NCBI RefSeq assembly: GCF_003994415.1
Contig: NZ_CP034689.1
Span: forward strand, 5,704,001 to 5,768,000
Origin: Achromobacter spanius
GTDB lineage: Bacteria > Pseudomonadota > Gammaproteobacteria > Burkholderiales > Burkholderiaceae_B
DNA length: 64,000 nucleotides
Direction of reading: 5' to 3'
In this document: positions 26,052 through 34,278 of the stretch, one piece after another
How positions within the stretch are numbered: position 1 is the stretch's first letter
Layout of the letters: every line of letters begins with the position of its first letter
Made by a program: the position numbers and the translations under genes
Notes under the pieces: generated by a model
What the model was told of the DNA's origin: nothing
The model's input: only the letters and a program-made list of their open reading frames with translations
Databases searched by the model: none

Positions 26052-27401
26052 TCAATCGGCCTCCTTGGGTTCAGCCTTGCGCATCGCCACGACGAGGTAG
26101 CACGCGAAGGACAGCACATACATGAGGCTGGTTGCCAGCATGATGCCGGCCGCGCCCATCTTGGGCGCCAGCACGGTGTTCAACACGGCCTTCAGCGCAA
26201 AGTTGGCCACGGCGATGGCGGCCATGATGCGGTAGCGGTTCTGGCTCGCCAGCAATTGCACCAGGATCAGCACGCCAAAATAGAAAGGCAGTTGCAACAG
26301 GCCCCAGCGCAGCACGTGCGCAACGACTTCGGTGTTTTCTGCCGTGAAGGCGCCGCGTTCGAACAGCACGGCCACGCCCCACGGGGCCAGCACCCAGCCG
26401 ATGGCGACGACCACGGCGCCCGCGCCCACCATCAGCACGGACCACTTCAACGCCATGCTGCGCGCGCGGGCGGTGTCGCCACGCGCCTGCACATCGGCCA
26501 GCACCGGCAGCGCGGCGCGCCCGACCGACACCGCGCCTATGCCCAGCAGCAAAGACAACAGCCGGCTGGCGTAACCCAGCGTGGCGTTGGCGTTGGCGCC
26601 CAGGTTGGCGGCGGCGTACTGGTCCAGCGGGCCGACAAAGCTCATGGCCACCTGGCCGATCAGCATGACCCCAGCCGCGCCCATCAGTTCGGGCCAGTGC
26701 GGCGAACGCAGCGTCAACCGTGGCGCGCCCCAGAATCCGCCATCGGCACGCGCGGCCAGCCAGGCAAGCCACACGGTCTGGATGGCATAGCCCACCAGCG
26801 TGCCCCACAGCAGCGGGCCCACGCCGTCGGCGCTGACGGCCAGCATGACCCACGCCAGTGTCGCCACGGCAGGCACGCTGTCCAGCAAGGTATTGACATG
26901 GCGTTCGTGCGCGCGCAAGCGCGCGGCGCTGATGCCGGCGATGAGCAGCAGCGCCGACACCGGAGCGAAGGCGATGAGCAGGTCGCCCGTCATGCCGCGC
27001 ACGCGCTCGGGCAAGCCCTTGCCCAAAGCGTCCACGACGTAGGGCCAGGCGAACCAGGTTGCGATGGCCAGCGCGATACCGGCCGCGGCCACCCAGCCTT
27101 GCAGTTCTTTGATGAATTGGTCGCGTTCAGTGTCGTCCGCGCGGCGCAGGCGGACCAGCACGGGAATCAAAACCACCGACAGCACGCCCACGATGGTGAC
27201 CGGTAGCCAGGTGGCCATGGTCATCGTGAACTGATAGGCGTCCACGGCGTCGCTGACGCCGTAGCGGTACGCCACCGCCATCTCTTTGATGGCGCCGGCG
27301 GCCTTGCCCAGCAGCAGGAACACCGCCACCCGGAACGCGCCCTTGAAGATGCGCTGGTGGTCCGGGTGGATGTTGCCGAGTTTGCGGACGAGTGCTTTCA
27401 A
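26052..27401 (-). CDS. MATE/MVF-type flippase (Wzx or MurJ-like)
   Basis: A polytopic protein of about 449 residues with 12-14 membrane helices. The conserved opening LLLGKAAGAIKEMAVAYRYG is typical of the MviN/Wzx exporter superfamily. The start is uncertain: no ATG gives a sensible N-terminus, and the TTG at 27401 (MKALVRKLGN after initiation), 1 bp after the upstream stop, is the best choice. In this operon it would move the lipid-linked repeat unit to the periplasmic face. No Wzy polymerase or ABC exporter is visible in the operon. Confidence 0.8.
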   Translation of the reverse strand: MKALVRKLGNIHPDHQRIFKGAFRVAVFLLLGKAAGAIKEMAVAYRYGVSDAVDAYQFTMTMATWLPVTIVGVLSVVLIPVLVRLRRADDTERDQFIKELQGWVAAAGIALAIATWFAWPYVVDALGKGLPERVRGMTGDLLIAFAPVSALLLIAGISAARLRAHERHVNTLLDSVPAVATLAWVMLAVSADGVGPLLWGTLVGYAIQTVWLAWLAARADGGFWGAPRLTLRSPHWPELMGAAGVMLIGQVAMSFVGPLDQYAAANLGANANATLGYASRLLSLLLGIGAVSVGRAALPVLADVQARGDTARARSMALKWSVLMVGAGAVVVAIGWVLAPWGVAVLFERGAFTAENTEVVAHVLRWGLLQLPFYFGVLILVQLLASQNRYRIMAAIAVANFALKAVLNTVLAPKMGAAGIMLATSLMYVLSFACYLVVAMRKAEPKEAD

Positions 27402-27402
27402 A

Positions 27403-28428
27403 TCAACGCAGGAATTGCGTGTACCAGGGCATGGCCACTTCCAGGCCTTGCAGCACGGTGTGCGACGGCGCGTAGCCCAGCAGTCGACCCGCCTTGCTGA
27501 CATCGGCCTGCGAATGGCGCACGTCGCCGGCGCGGAAATCCGCGTAGACGGCTTGCTTGTCGTAGTTCACGTTCTGGTTGCCCAGGGCCTTGACCAAAAA
27601 GCCGAACAGGTCGTTCAAAGTGCTGCGACCGCTGACGGCCACGTTGTAGACCTGGTTGCGAGCTTCGGGCGGCGCCATGGCGGCCAGCAGGTTGGCCTGT
27701 ACCGCGTTATCCACAAAGCAGAAGTCGCGGCTGGTTTCGCCGTCGCCGTTGATGGTGACGTCTTCGCCCTTGATCATGGCGGCGGTCCACTTCGGGATCA
27801 CGGCGGCGTAGGCGCCGTCCGGGTCCTGACGCTTGCCGAACACGTTGAAGTAGCGCAGGCCTACGGTTTCGAAGCCGTAGGAACGCGCGAACACGTCGGC
27901 GTACAGCTCGTTCACGTACTTGGTGACGGCGTAGGGCGACAGCGGCTTGCCGATGTGTTCTTCCACCTTGGGCAAGGCCGGGTGGTCGCCGTAGGTCGAG
28001 CTGGACGCGGCGTAGACAAAGGACTTCACGCCGGCGTCGCGCGCGGCGACCAGCATGTTCAGAAAGCCGCCGATGTTCACTTCATTGGTGGTGATCGGGT
28101 CTTTCAGCGAACGCGGCACGGAACCCAGGGCGGCCTGGTGCAGGACGTAGTCCACGCCTTCGGTCGCGCGTTGGCAAGCGGCCAGGTCACGAATATCGCC
28201 TTCGACGAAGGTGAAGCGCGCCCATTGCTCGGCCGTGACCGAGGTGCGCACTTCATCCAGATTGCGCTGGTGGCCGGTGGCGAAGTTGTCCAGGCCGGTC
28301 ACGGTCTGGTTCAACTTCAGCAGCGTTTCCAACAGGTTCGAGCCGATGAAGCCGGCGCACCCGGTCACTAGCCACTTGCGCGGCTGGGCGGTGAGTTCTT
28401 GCTTGATGGTTTCATATCGCGTGGTCAT
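27403..28428 (-). CDS. tviC: UDP-GlcNAc/GlcNAcA C4-epimerase (TviC/WbpP type)
   Basis: A 341-residue short-chain dehydrogenase-type epimerase with the NAD-binding GCAGFIGSNLLE, the catalytic Ser/Thr in AASSSTYGD, and Tyr-x3-Lys in SPYAVTKYVNELYADVF. The N-terminal extension and GHQRNLDEV are characteristic of the Vi-antigen/WbpP group, which epimerises the 4-OH of UDP-N-acetylhexosamines or their uronic acids. It follows tviB by 10 bp. RBS AGGATC precedes the ATG. Confidence 0.9.
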   Translation of the reverse strand: MTTRYETIKQELTAQPRKWLVTGCAGFIGSNLLETLLKLNQTVTGLDNFATGHQRNLDEVRTSVTAEQWARFTFVEGDIRDLAACQRATEGVDYVLHQAALGSVPRSLKDPITTNEVNIGGFLNMLVAARDAGVKSFVYAASSSTYGDHPALPKVEEHIGKPLSPYAVTKYVNELYADVFARSYGFETVGLRYFNVFGKRQDPDGAYAAVIPKWTAAMIKGEDVTINGDGETSRDFCFVDNAVQANLLAAMAPPEARNQVYNVAVSGRSTLNDLFGFLVKALGNQNVNYDKQAVYADFRAGDVRHSQADVSKAGRLLGYAPSHTVLQGLEVAMPWYTQFLR

Positions 28429-28438
28429 GGCGAGATCC

Positions 28439-29716
28439 TTACAGGCGCAGGTCGGATTCGGCGGGCGACAGCACGTACTTCAGGTCATACAGCACGTGTT
28501 GCGACTTGCCCAGCTTGCGGATGCCTTCGGCGCCCATGGCCTTGAATTGGTTGTGCGCCACCGCCAGGATCACGGCGTCATACTTGCCCTCTTCGAGCTT
28601 GGCAACCGGGGTCAGGCCGTATTCGTGCACCGCTTCGTCCGGATCGACCCACGGGTCGTAGACGTCCACATCGACGTTGTAGTCGCGCAGCTCGCTGACG
28701 ATGTCAACGATGCGGGTGTTGCGCAGGTCGGGGCAGTTTTCCTTGAAGGCCAGGCCCATGACCAGCACGCGCGCGCCTTGCACATGGATACGCTGCTTGG
28801 TCATGCACTTGACCAACTGCGACACCACGTAGCCGCCCATCGAATCGTTCAGGCGGCGGCCCGCCAGGATGATTTCGGGGTGGTAGCCGATGGACTGCGC
28901 CTTGTGCGTCAGGTAGTACGGGTCCACGCCGATGCAGTGGCCGCCCACCAGGCCCGGGCGGAACGGCAGGAAGTTCCACTTGGTGCCCGCGGCTTGCAGC
29001 ACGGCTTCGGTGTCGATGCCCATCTTGTTGAAGATCAGGGCCAGTTCGTTGATCAGCGCGATGTTCACGTCACGCTGCGTGTTCTCGATCACCTTGGCGG
29101 CTTCGGCCACGCGGATGCTGGACGCCTTGTGCGTGCCGGCAGTGATGATTTCCTGGTACAGCTGGTCGACCAGCTCGGCGACTTCGGGCGTGGAGCCAGA
29201 GGTGACCTTCTTGATGGTGCTGACGCGGTGTTCCTTGTCGCCCGGGTTGATACGCTCGGGGCTGTAGCCCGCGTAGAAGTCCACGTTGAACTTCAGGCCG
29301 GACACACGTTCCAGCACCGGCACGCAATCTTCTTCGGTGGCGCCGGGATAAACGGTGGATTCATAGATGACGATGTCGCCGCGCTTGAGCACCGCGCCGA
29401 TCGTTTCGCTGGCTTTGACCAGCGGGGTCAGGTCGGGCTGCTTGTATTCGTCGATGGGCGTGGGAACGGTCACGATGAACACGTTCGCCTGGCCGAGTTC
29501 GGCGCGGTCGGCTGTGTAGCTCAGTTGAGCGGCTTCGGCCAGCTCTTCGTCGCTGACTTCCAGCGTGTGGTCGTGGCCAGCCTTCAAGGCGTCAATACGG
29601 CGCGTATTGATATCAAACCCGATGACCGAGCGCTTCTTGCCGAACTCCACCGCCAGGGGCAGACCGACGTAGCCCAGGCCCACGACAGCGAGTTTCACAT
29701 CCTGAATTCGCAACAT
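28439..29716 (-). CDS. tviB: UDP-N-acetylhexosamine 6-dehydrogenase (TviB/WbpO type)
   Basis: A 425-residue nucleotide-sugar dehydrogenase with the Rossmann motif VVGLGYVGLPLAVEFGK, the thioester Cys in GGHCIGVDPYYLTHKAQ, and the central conserved PGATEEDCVPVLE. It oxidises the C6 hydroxyl of UDP-GlcNAc or UDP-GalNAc twice with NAD+ to give the uronic acid. Together with the adjacent epimerase it should yield UDP-GalNAcA, as in Vi antigen and Pseudomonas O6 pathways. Confidence 0.92.
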   Translation of the reverse strand: MLRIQDVKLAVVGLGYVGLPLAVEFGKKRSVIGFDINTRRIDALKAGHDHTLEVSDEELAEAAQLSYTADRAELGQANVFIVTVPTPIDEYKQPDLTPLVKASETIGAVLKRGDIVIYESTVYPGATEEDCVPVLERVSGLKFNVDFYAGYSPERINPGDKEHRVSTIKKVTSGSTPEVAELVDQLYQEIITAGTHKASSIRVAEAAKVIENTQRDVNIALINELALIFNKMGIDTEAVLQAAGTKWNFLPFRPGLVGGHCIGVDPYYLTHKAQSIGYHPEIILAGRRLNDSMGGYVVSQLVKCMTKQRIHVQGARVLVMGLAFKENCPDLRNTRIVDIVSELRDYNVDVDVYDPWVDPDEAVHEYGLTPVAKLEEGKYDAVILAVAHNQFKAMGAEGIRKLGKSQHVLYDLKYVLSPAESDLRL

Positions 29717-29815
29717 AACTCTCCCTTCACCGTAAGACGTTTACGGCATTCTAAATATGGTCGGGTGATTGATGATTAACGAGCCCCCGACGGCAATCGC
29801 CGGGGCACTCAAACC

Positions 29816-30922
29816 TTAATCCGAGGTCTTCAGCACGGACGGCAACAGCAGCCACCCCGGGCGACGCCAGGACACCAGGCGGGCGTACAGCCAGACGTAG
29901 ACGCTGGCGAACACCACCAGGCTGGCGCCCAGGGCCCACGCGTTGTCCCACCAGATGGTGGCCGGCACCAGGCCGATCAGCGCCAGCACCCACATGTAGG
30001 GCGACGCCATCGCGTTGCACAGCGCCGGCACCGCATGGCGGCGGCCACGGCTGAAGGTCACGCGAACCAGGCGGCGGAACACCAGTTGGTGCAGGTGCAG
30101 CGCGTCGGGCTGGTCAACCGGCACGCCGCGCTTGAAGCGGCGGCGCCAGATCGAAAAGCCGGTTTCGAAAACGGGGTAGAACAGCACGGCCAGCGCATAG
30201 AAGGGCGACACCGACGGGTTGCGCACCACCAGCAACACGGCCAGCTCGGCCAGCATGAAGCCCAGGAAGTACGCCCCACCATCGCCCAGGAAAACGCGGC
30301 CGAACGGGAAGTTCCAGACCAAAAAACCCAGGGTGGCGGACGCCAGGGCGGCCGCGATCATGAAGATGGGCACGTCGCCCACTTGCAGGGCCACCAGGCT
30401 GATCGACACCGCCATCAGCGTGGCGACCATGCCGGCCAGGCCGTTCATGCCGTCCACGATATTCAGCGCATGGGTACAGCCGCCCACGGCAAACATGGTG
30501 AACAACAGCGATACGGGCCAGTACGACAGCACGTAATCCACCGGGGCCATGCCGACACGGCTGACCCCGCCCAGCAGCCACCAGGCAATAGCCGCCGACA
30601 GGAACGCCGCCAGCAAGCGCTTGCTGGCGCCGATATCTTTCGTAATGTCTTCAAGCAGGCCGGCCACGAAGACCGGCAGGGCGGCAACGAACAATGCCGG
30701 CCAAAGCCAGGTCAGCGTCATGTTGGCGGGGCCCAGCACCAGCAGGCCCAGCAGGGTGCCGGCCAGTACGGCCAGGCCGCCAACGCGGGGCGTGGCTCGG
30801 GAATGGTTCGCTTGCGGTTTGTTGAGGTCGCTGTCGCCGGTGAAGCGGCCATGCCAGCGCTCCGACCACACGATGAGTCCCCCCACCATGAACGCGACCA
30901 CGCAGATATACAGCCAGGTCAC
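29816..30922 (-). CDS. MraY/WecA-family glycosyl-1-phosphate transferase (WbpL-like)
   Basis: A 368-residue integral membrane enzyme with about 10 helices. The active-site motifs NIVDGMNGLAGM and FLGDGGAYFLGFM carry the Mg-binding Asp residues. It transfers a sugar-1-phosphate from a UDP-sugar to undecaprenyl phosphate, starting repeat-unit synthesis. The start is GTG at 30922 with AAAGGTGAT upstream. As first gene of the operon it fits an initiating transferase. The 99-bp gap to tviB holds a weak GC-rich hairpin only. Confidence 0.9.
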   Translation of the reverse strand: MTWLYICVVAFMVGGLIVWSERWHGRFTGDSDLNKPQANHSRATPRVGGLAVLAGTLLGLLVLGPANMTLTWLWPALFVAALPVFVAGLLEDITKDIGASKRLLAAFLSAAIAWWLLGGVSRVGMAPVDYVLSYWPVSLLFTMFAVGGCTHALNIVDGMNGLAGMVATLMAVSISLVALQVGDVPIFMIAAALASATLGFLVWNFPFGRVFLGDGGAYFLGFMLAELAVLLVVRNPSVSPFYALAVLFYPVFETGFSIWRRRFKRGVPVDQPDALHLHQLVFRRLVRVTFSRGRRHAVPALCNAMASPYMWVLALIGLVPATIWWDNAWALGASLVVFASVYVWLYARLVSWRRPGWLLLPSVLKTSD

Positions 30923-30983
30923 TTGATCACCTTTCTTGGTCTATGGAGACAGGCCCGCCATTATCGGGGGCAGGTGTAACGCC

Positions 30984-31011
30984 CATATATGGGAGGAATA
31001 AGGAAGTGCAA
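30984..31011 (-). promoter_or_regulatory. Likely promoter of the polysaccharide operon
   Basis: On the minus strand TTGCAC (31006-31011), a 16-bp spacer and TATATG (30984-30989) lie about 60 bp before the GTG of the initiating transferase. The -10 sits in the palindrome CCCATATATGGG (30982-30993), which might be a regulator site. Confidence 0.5.
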
Positions 31012-31218
31012 TTCACGGGCACGAAACGTAACTCCCGGGTCAGGGGCGTTCTTTCGCACGGAAGTCCAGGATTCATGCAGGCGATTGTAGATCTTTCCGC
31101 CTTGGCGCATGCGAAATATCCCAGGGAAAACGCGGATGCCTCCATAGGGAGGAGGCACCGTCATTCCAAGGCCTACGATGAACCTGCACTTACAAATAGG
31201 GACACATCGAAGGCGCGC

Positions 31219-31251
31219 AAAAAAAAGCCCGAGATCGTGAGATCTCGGGCT
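31219..31251 (-). terminator. Rho-independent terminator of the small RNA
   Basis: A perfect 11-bp stem (AGCCCGAGATC / GATCTCGGGCT, loop of four) followed on the minus strand by eight T. The plus strand has no T tract after the stem, so it works for minus-strand transcription. Confidence 0.85.
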
Positions 31252-31365
31252 AAATCCACCAAAGGAGGAGGGTGGAGGAGACAACCGTGGCATGTTGGGA
31301 GCTGACCTTCTGCTCGCTTTGCTGTCGGGGTTTTGCACCGCGCCGACTGCGTTTCAACATCCGAT
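31219..31365 (-). ncRNA. Putative small RNA with anti-Shine-Dalgarno motifs
   Basis: A sigma-70 promoter at 31372-31400 predicts a start near 31365, and a textbook terminator ends the transcript at about 31219, giving roughly 147 nt. No convincing protein is encoded. Just before the terminator the RNA carries a C/U-rich stretch (31261-31281) with CUCCUCC and CCUCCUCC, complementary to Shine-Dalgarno sequences. This is the arrangement of known anti-SD sRNAs that block translation starts. The family is not recognised. A 36-codon frame at 31250-31360 exists but has no ribosome-binding site. Confidence 0.55.
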
Positions 31366-31371
31366 GTGTGA

Positions 31372-31400
31372 ATATTAACGAGGTTTTTTGTGCGATGCAA
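31372..31400 (-). promoter_or_regulatory. Sigma-70 promoter of the small RNA
   Basis: TTGCAT (31395-31400), a 17-bp spacer and TAATAT (31372-31377) on the minus strand, in an AT-rich island. Both hexamers are close to consensus and the spacing is ideal. Confidence 0.65.
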
Positions 31401-31519
31401 GAATTTTTTTGATCTCTGTAGAAGGTCAAATTCCGCGTTGCGTTTTTGCTGCAAATTTACGGCTACCCCCTTGGAAACCCGCAGCCACAAATGACTTGGC
31501 CGAAAAAAGGGTTTTTGCC

Positions 31520-31553
31520 GAACGGGTAAACCCCTTGGGGATTTACCCTCGTC
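31520..31553. repeat. Long hairpin, possible coq7 terminator
   Basis: GGGTAAACCCC and GGGGATTTACCC (31524-31548) pair with one bulged base, and flanking CCGA/TCGG bases extend the stem. On the minus strand it is followed after about 9 bp by a run of six T, so it could terminate coq7. The delayed T tract makes this uncertain. Confidence 0.45.
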
Positions 31554-31581
31554 GGTTTCGGGTAATCCCGCCTGAATTGTC

Positions 31582-31627
31582 GCACCATTTTGGTGCAATC
31601 TGCACCAAAATGCGACCAGATTGGTGC
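31582..31627. promoter_or_regulatory. Cluster of NtrC-like binding boxes
   Basis: GCACC-ATTTT-GGTGC at 31582-31596 matches the NtrC pattern GCACC-N5-GGTGC exactly. Two weaker half-matching sites follow at 31602-31616 and 31613-31627. CATTTTGGTGCA (31586-31597) and TGCACCAAAATG (31601-31612) also form a perfect 12-bp inverted repeat. The boxes lie about 220 bp upstream of the small-RNA start. No clear sigma-54 promoter was found. Confidence 0.45.
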
Positions 31628-31667
31628 GTCGCAACATTTCTGCCGGCGGGGCCAAAACCGTCACACT

Positions 31668-32345
31668 TCAGATCCAATACGCCGTCGTGGTCATCACTTT
31701 GGACATCGCCCGCATGGCCGTCTTTACAGGGCCTGGCAGCGGTACGCCCCCTGCCCGCTCGGCGCTGGCGCGGTGCTCCGCTTCGTCGTCTTTCATCTTC
31801 CGGACGACCTCGCGCGAGCGCTCATCCTGCACCGGCAAGGTGCGTAGATGCTCTTCCAGATGTGCCTCGACCTGCTTTTCGGTTTCGGCCATGAAACCCA
31901 GGTTGCGCGGCACGCCGGCGGCGCTGGCCAGCACGCCCAGGGCGAACGAACCGGCGTACCAGACCGGATTCAGCAGGCTGGGCCGGCTATTCAATTCCGT
32001 CAGGCGCTCGTTGCACCAGACAAGATGATCCACCTCCTCGGCGGCGGCATTCAGCAGCAGCGCGCGCGGGGCGGGTTCACGGCACACCGAGGCTTGCCCG
32101 CGATACAGCGCCTGGGCGCAGATTTCACCCACGTGGTTCACGCGCATCAATCCGGCTGCATGGCGCTTTTCCTCTGCCGACAGCGTGTCGGGCGCTTCCG
32201 GCGTCTTGGCCGGATAGGGCCGCCCGGCCGTGGCGCTGTTGGACAAGACACGCAAGGCGCGGTCGGCTTCGGCCAGCAGGGCATCCAGTGGGCCGACGCG
32301 ACGGCGGAAGGAAACAGGTCCGGATTGGGACATGGCGATGGACAT
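31668..32345 (-). CDS. coq7: 3-demethoxyubiquinol 3-hydroxylase
   Basis: A 225-residue di-iron carboxylate enzyme of ubiquinone synthesis. The iron-ligand motifs are complete: MRVNHVGEICAQALY, AAAEEVDHLVWC, AETEKQVEAHLEEHL and DDEAEHR. The ATG at 32345 (MSIAMSQSGPV) has GAGGAG upstream; earlier in-frame ATGs extend into the divergent OsmC control region. It acts at the inner face of the cytoplasmic membrane and needs O2. Confidence 0.93.
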   Translation of the reverse strand: MSIAMSQSGPVSFRRRVGPLDALLAEADRALRVLSNSATAGRPYPAKTPEAPDTLSAEEKRHAAGLMRVNHVGEICAQALYRGQASVCREPAPRALLLNAAAEEVDHLVWCNERLTELNSRPSLLNPVWYAGSFALGVLASAAGVPRNLGFMAETEKQVEAHLEEHLRTLPVQDERSREVVRKMKDDEAEHRASAERAGGVPLPGPVKTAMRAMSKVMTTTAYWI

Positions 32346-32468
32346 GGGCGACTCCTCTGCAAGACTGACCACACACCCCTGATGCGGGGCGGGACTCTCA
32401 TGCCTGGAATTGTACGCAACGGGTATCATCAGCCATTGACTGCGCGCAATGTGGAAGGACACTCAAAA

Positions 32469-32912
32469 ATGGAATGCACGATAGCCTGGGGCGGCCCCAA
32501 CGGCATGCTCTTTACCGCCAGCACTGGCAGCGGCCACGTGGCCGTGATGGATGGCGCCGTGGATGGCGGCGGACACAACCTGGCGCCCCGCCCGATGGAA
32601 ATGCTGTTGGCCGGCACCGGCGGCTGCACGGCCTACGACGTGGTGCTGATCCTGAAGCGCGGCCGCCACGCCGTTACCGGCTGCAGCGTCAAGCTGCAAG
32701 CGGATCGCGCCGAAAGCGACCCCAAGGTCTTCACCCGCATCCATTTCGCCTTCACCGTCACGGGCCGCAACCTGCCTCAGGCGGCGGTGGAACGCGCCGT
32801 GCAGTTGTCGCACGAAAAGTACTGCTCGGCCTCGGCCATGCTTGAGAAAACCGCGGCGATGACCTTTTCGGTCGAAATCGTCGACACCCAGGACGCGCCG
32901 GCCGCAGCCTGA
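32469..32912 (+). CDS. OsmC family protein
   Basis: A 147-residue OsmC/Ohr-superfamily protein starting at an ATG after AAGGA. The fold signature is RPMEMLLAGTGGCTAYDVVLIL near residue 40 with the first reactive Cys (GGCTAYD), and HEKYCSASAMLEKTA near 120 with the second. These Cys form the peroxidase pair in related enzymes. It is of the YhfA-like rather than the Ohr length class. The substrate, probably an organic hydroperoxide, is not established. thyA follows after 8 bp. Confidence 0.88.
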   Translation: MECTIAWGGPNGMLFTASTGSGHVAVMDGAVDGGGHNLAPRPMEMLLAGTGGCTAYDVVLILKRGRHAVTGCSVKLQADRAESDPKVFTRIHFAFTVTGRNLPQAAVERAVQLSHEKYCSASAMLEKTAAMTFSVEIVDTQDAPAAA

Positions 32913-32920
32913 GAACCGCC

Positions 32921-33892
32921 ATGAAACAATATCTAGACCTCGTCCAATCCATCCTGGACACCGGCGCTTGGCAGGAAAACCGGACGGGCATTCGCACGAT
33001 CAGCATGCCGGGCGCCTCGTTGCGCTTCGACCTGCAGAAAGGCTTTCCCGCCGTCACCACCAAGAAACTGGCTTTCAAATCCGCCATCGGTGAAATGGTC
33101 GGATTCCTGCGGGCCTCGCGCAGCGCGGCCGAATTCCGTGAACTGGGCTGCAAGGTCTGGGACCAGAACGCCAACGAAAACAGCCAGTGGCTGGCCAACC
33201 CGTACCGTGAAGGCCCGGACGACCTGGGCCCGGTTTACGGCGTGCAATGGCGCCAATGGCCGGCGTACAAGCTGTTGGACGCCAGCCGCCCGGCGCAGGT
33301 ACAAGATGCCTTGGCGCGCGGTTACGCCAAGGTAGCCGACCTGGAAGAAGGCGGCGTGGCCAAAGTCTTGCTATATAAGGCGGTGGACCAGTTGCGCCAG
33401 TGCCTGGACACCATCCACGAGCGGCCCGGCGACCGCCGCATCCTGTTCCATGGCTGGAACTGGGCCCAAATCGAAGAAATGGCGCTGCCGCCCTGCCATC
33501 TGCTCTACCAGTTCCTGCCCAACGCCACGACCCGCGAGATTTCGCTGTGCCTGTACATCCGATCGAATGACGTGGGCCTGGGCACGCCATTCAATTTGAC
33601 GGAAGGCGCCGCGCTGCTGCATCTGGTGGGCCGCTTGACCGGCTACACGCCGCGCTGGTTCACCTACTTCATCGGCGACGCGCACATCTACGAGAATCAC
33701 CTGCCGATGCTGCGCGAACAGCTCACCCGCGAGCCCTACGAATCACCCAAGCTGGTGCTGTCCGACCGCATTCCGGATTTCGCTGTCACCGGGCGCTATG
33801 AACCGGAATGGCTGGAAAAGGTGGAACCCTCCGACTTTTCACTGTCCGGCTACACCCACCACGCCCCGCTCACCGCCCCGATGGCCGTGTAA
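32921..33892 (+). CDS. thyA: Thymidylate synthase (long form)
   Basis: A 323-residue ThyA that methylates dUMP to dTMP with methylene-tetrahydrofolate. Motifs are RTGIRTISMPG, the catalytic Cys192 in MALPPCHLLYQF, and the dUMP-binding RSNDVGLGTPFN. It is about 60 residues longer than the E. coli enzyme, with an insertion near residues 118-155 between YGVQWRQWP and the RRILFHGWN strand. Long ThyA forms with an insert in the small domain are known, for example in Lactobacillus. folA lies 2.5 kb downstream on the same strand. Confidence 0.95.
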   Translation: MKQYLDLVQSILDTGAWQENRTGIRTISMPGASLRFDLQKGFPAVTTKKLAFKSAIGEMVGFLRASRSAAEFRELGCKVWDQNANENSQWLANPYREGPDDLGPVYGVQWRQWPAYKLLDASRPAQVQDALARGYAKVADLEEGGVAKVLLYKAVDQLRQCLDTIHERPGDRRILFHGWNWAQIEEMALPPCHLLYQFLPNATTREISLCLYIRSNDVGLGTPFNLTEGAALLHLVGRLTGYTPRWFTYFIGDAHIYENHLPMLREQLTREPYESPKLVLSDRIPDFAVTGRYEPEWLEKVEPSDFSLSGYTHHAPLTAPMAV

Positions 33893-34278
33893 GGTCGCGC
33901 TGGGCCCGCCGGCCGCTTCGGCGGCTGGTACCCGCCGAGCGCACGGACACTATGTGAAGATTGGTGAGCTTCTGGGCGCGCGATTTCGGTATAACCCATC
34001 CCTTAGCCCGGGACGCGCGTCCAGAACCGCGTGCGCGCCCAGGCTTCCGACCGGCTCATGCCGCGCCGCGCCCGCCGCTTGCCGCGCTACCGCGGCGCGC
34101 CCGGCAGCGCAGACCGCAGGCATTGCTTGCCACCTCCCCCTACCCGACAAGAGAGTACGTAAATCGCCAGCGTCGACAGCAGCAATCGTCTTGCGACCTG
34201 ATTGCAACTGTTGACTACTAATTGATTTGATTTGAGGCCGGCGTGACGGCAGTAAGCGCTTAGGACAGGACCGCACAA
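33893..34278. other. 386-bp gap between thyA and the GGDEF-EAL gene
   Basis: The first half is very GC-rich and the last 80 bp are AT-rich, probably holding the promoter of the next gene, but no pair of promoter boxes is clear. TTGCGA at 34181, TTGCAA at 34202 and TTGACT at 34210 are candidate -35 elements. I see no structured RNA, terminator or open frame of note. Confidence 0.4.

Larger units (their letters stand above)
30923..31667. other. 745-bp non-coding region between the polysaccharide operon and coq7
   Basis: Both flanking genes are on the minus strand. From right to left the gap holds NtrC-like boxes (31582-31627), a strong hairpin (31520-31553), an AT-rich stretch with a sigma-70 promoter (31372-31400), a probable 147-nt small RNA with terminator, and the operon promoter (30984-31011). 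No open frame in it looks like a real protein. Confidence 0.6.

Noticed and set aside
31250..31360. A 36-codon frame (MLKRSRRGAK...) inside the putative sRNA
   Set aside because: It would start about 6 nt from the predicted 5' end without RBS, and its tail is just the C/U-rich motif. A leaderless peptide cannot be excluded.
31400..31582. A sigma-54 (-24/-12) promoter to go with the NtrC-like boxes
   Set aside because: The best candidates (around TGGCTGCGGGTTTC on the minus strand) lack the essential GC at -12 or the GG at -24.
31173..31664. A 163-codon minus-strand frame across the non-coding gap
   Set aside because: It runs through the hairpin, promoter and terminator of the putative sRNA, has no domain-like sequence, and its start has no RBS.
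33893..34278. A terminator after thyA in the GC-rich stretch near 33905-33930
   Set aside because: Only a short GCCGC-TTCG-GCGGC stem with no T tract; not convincing.
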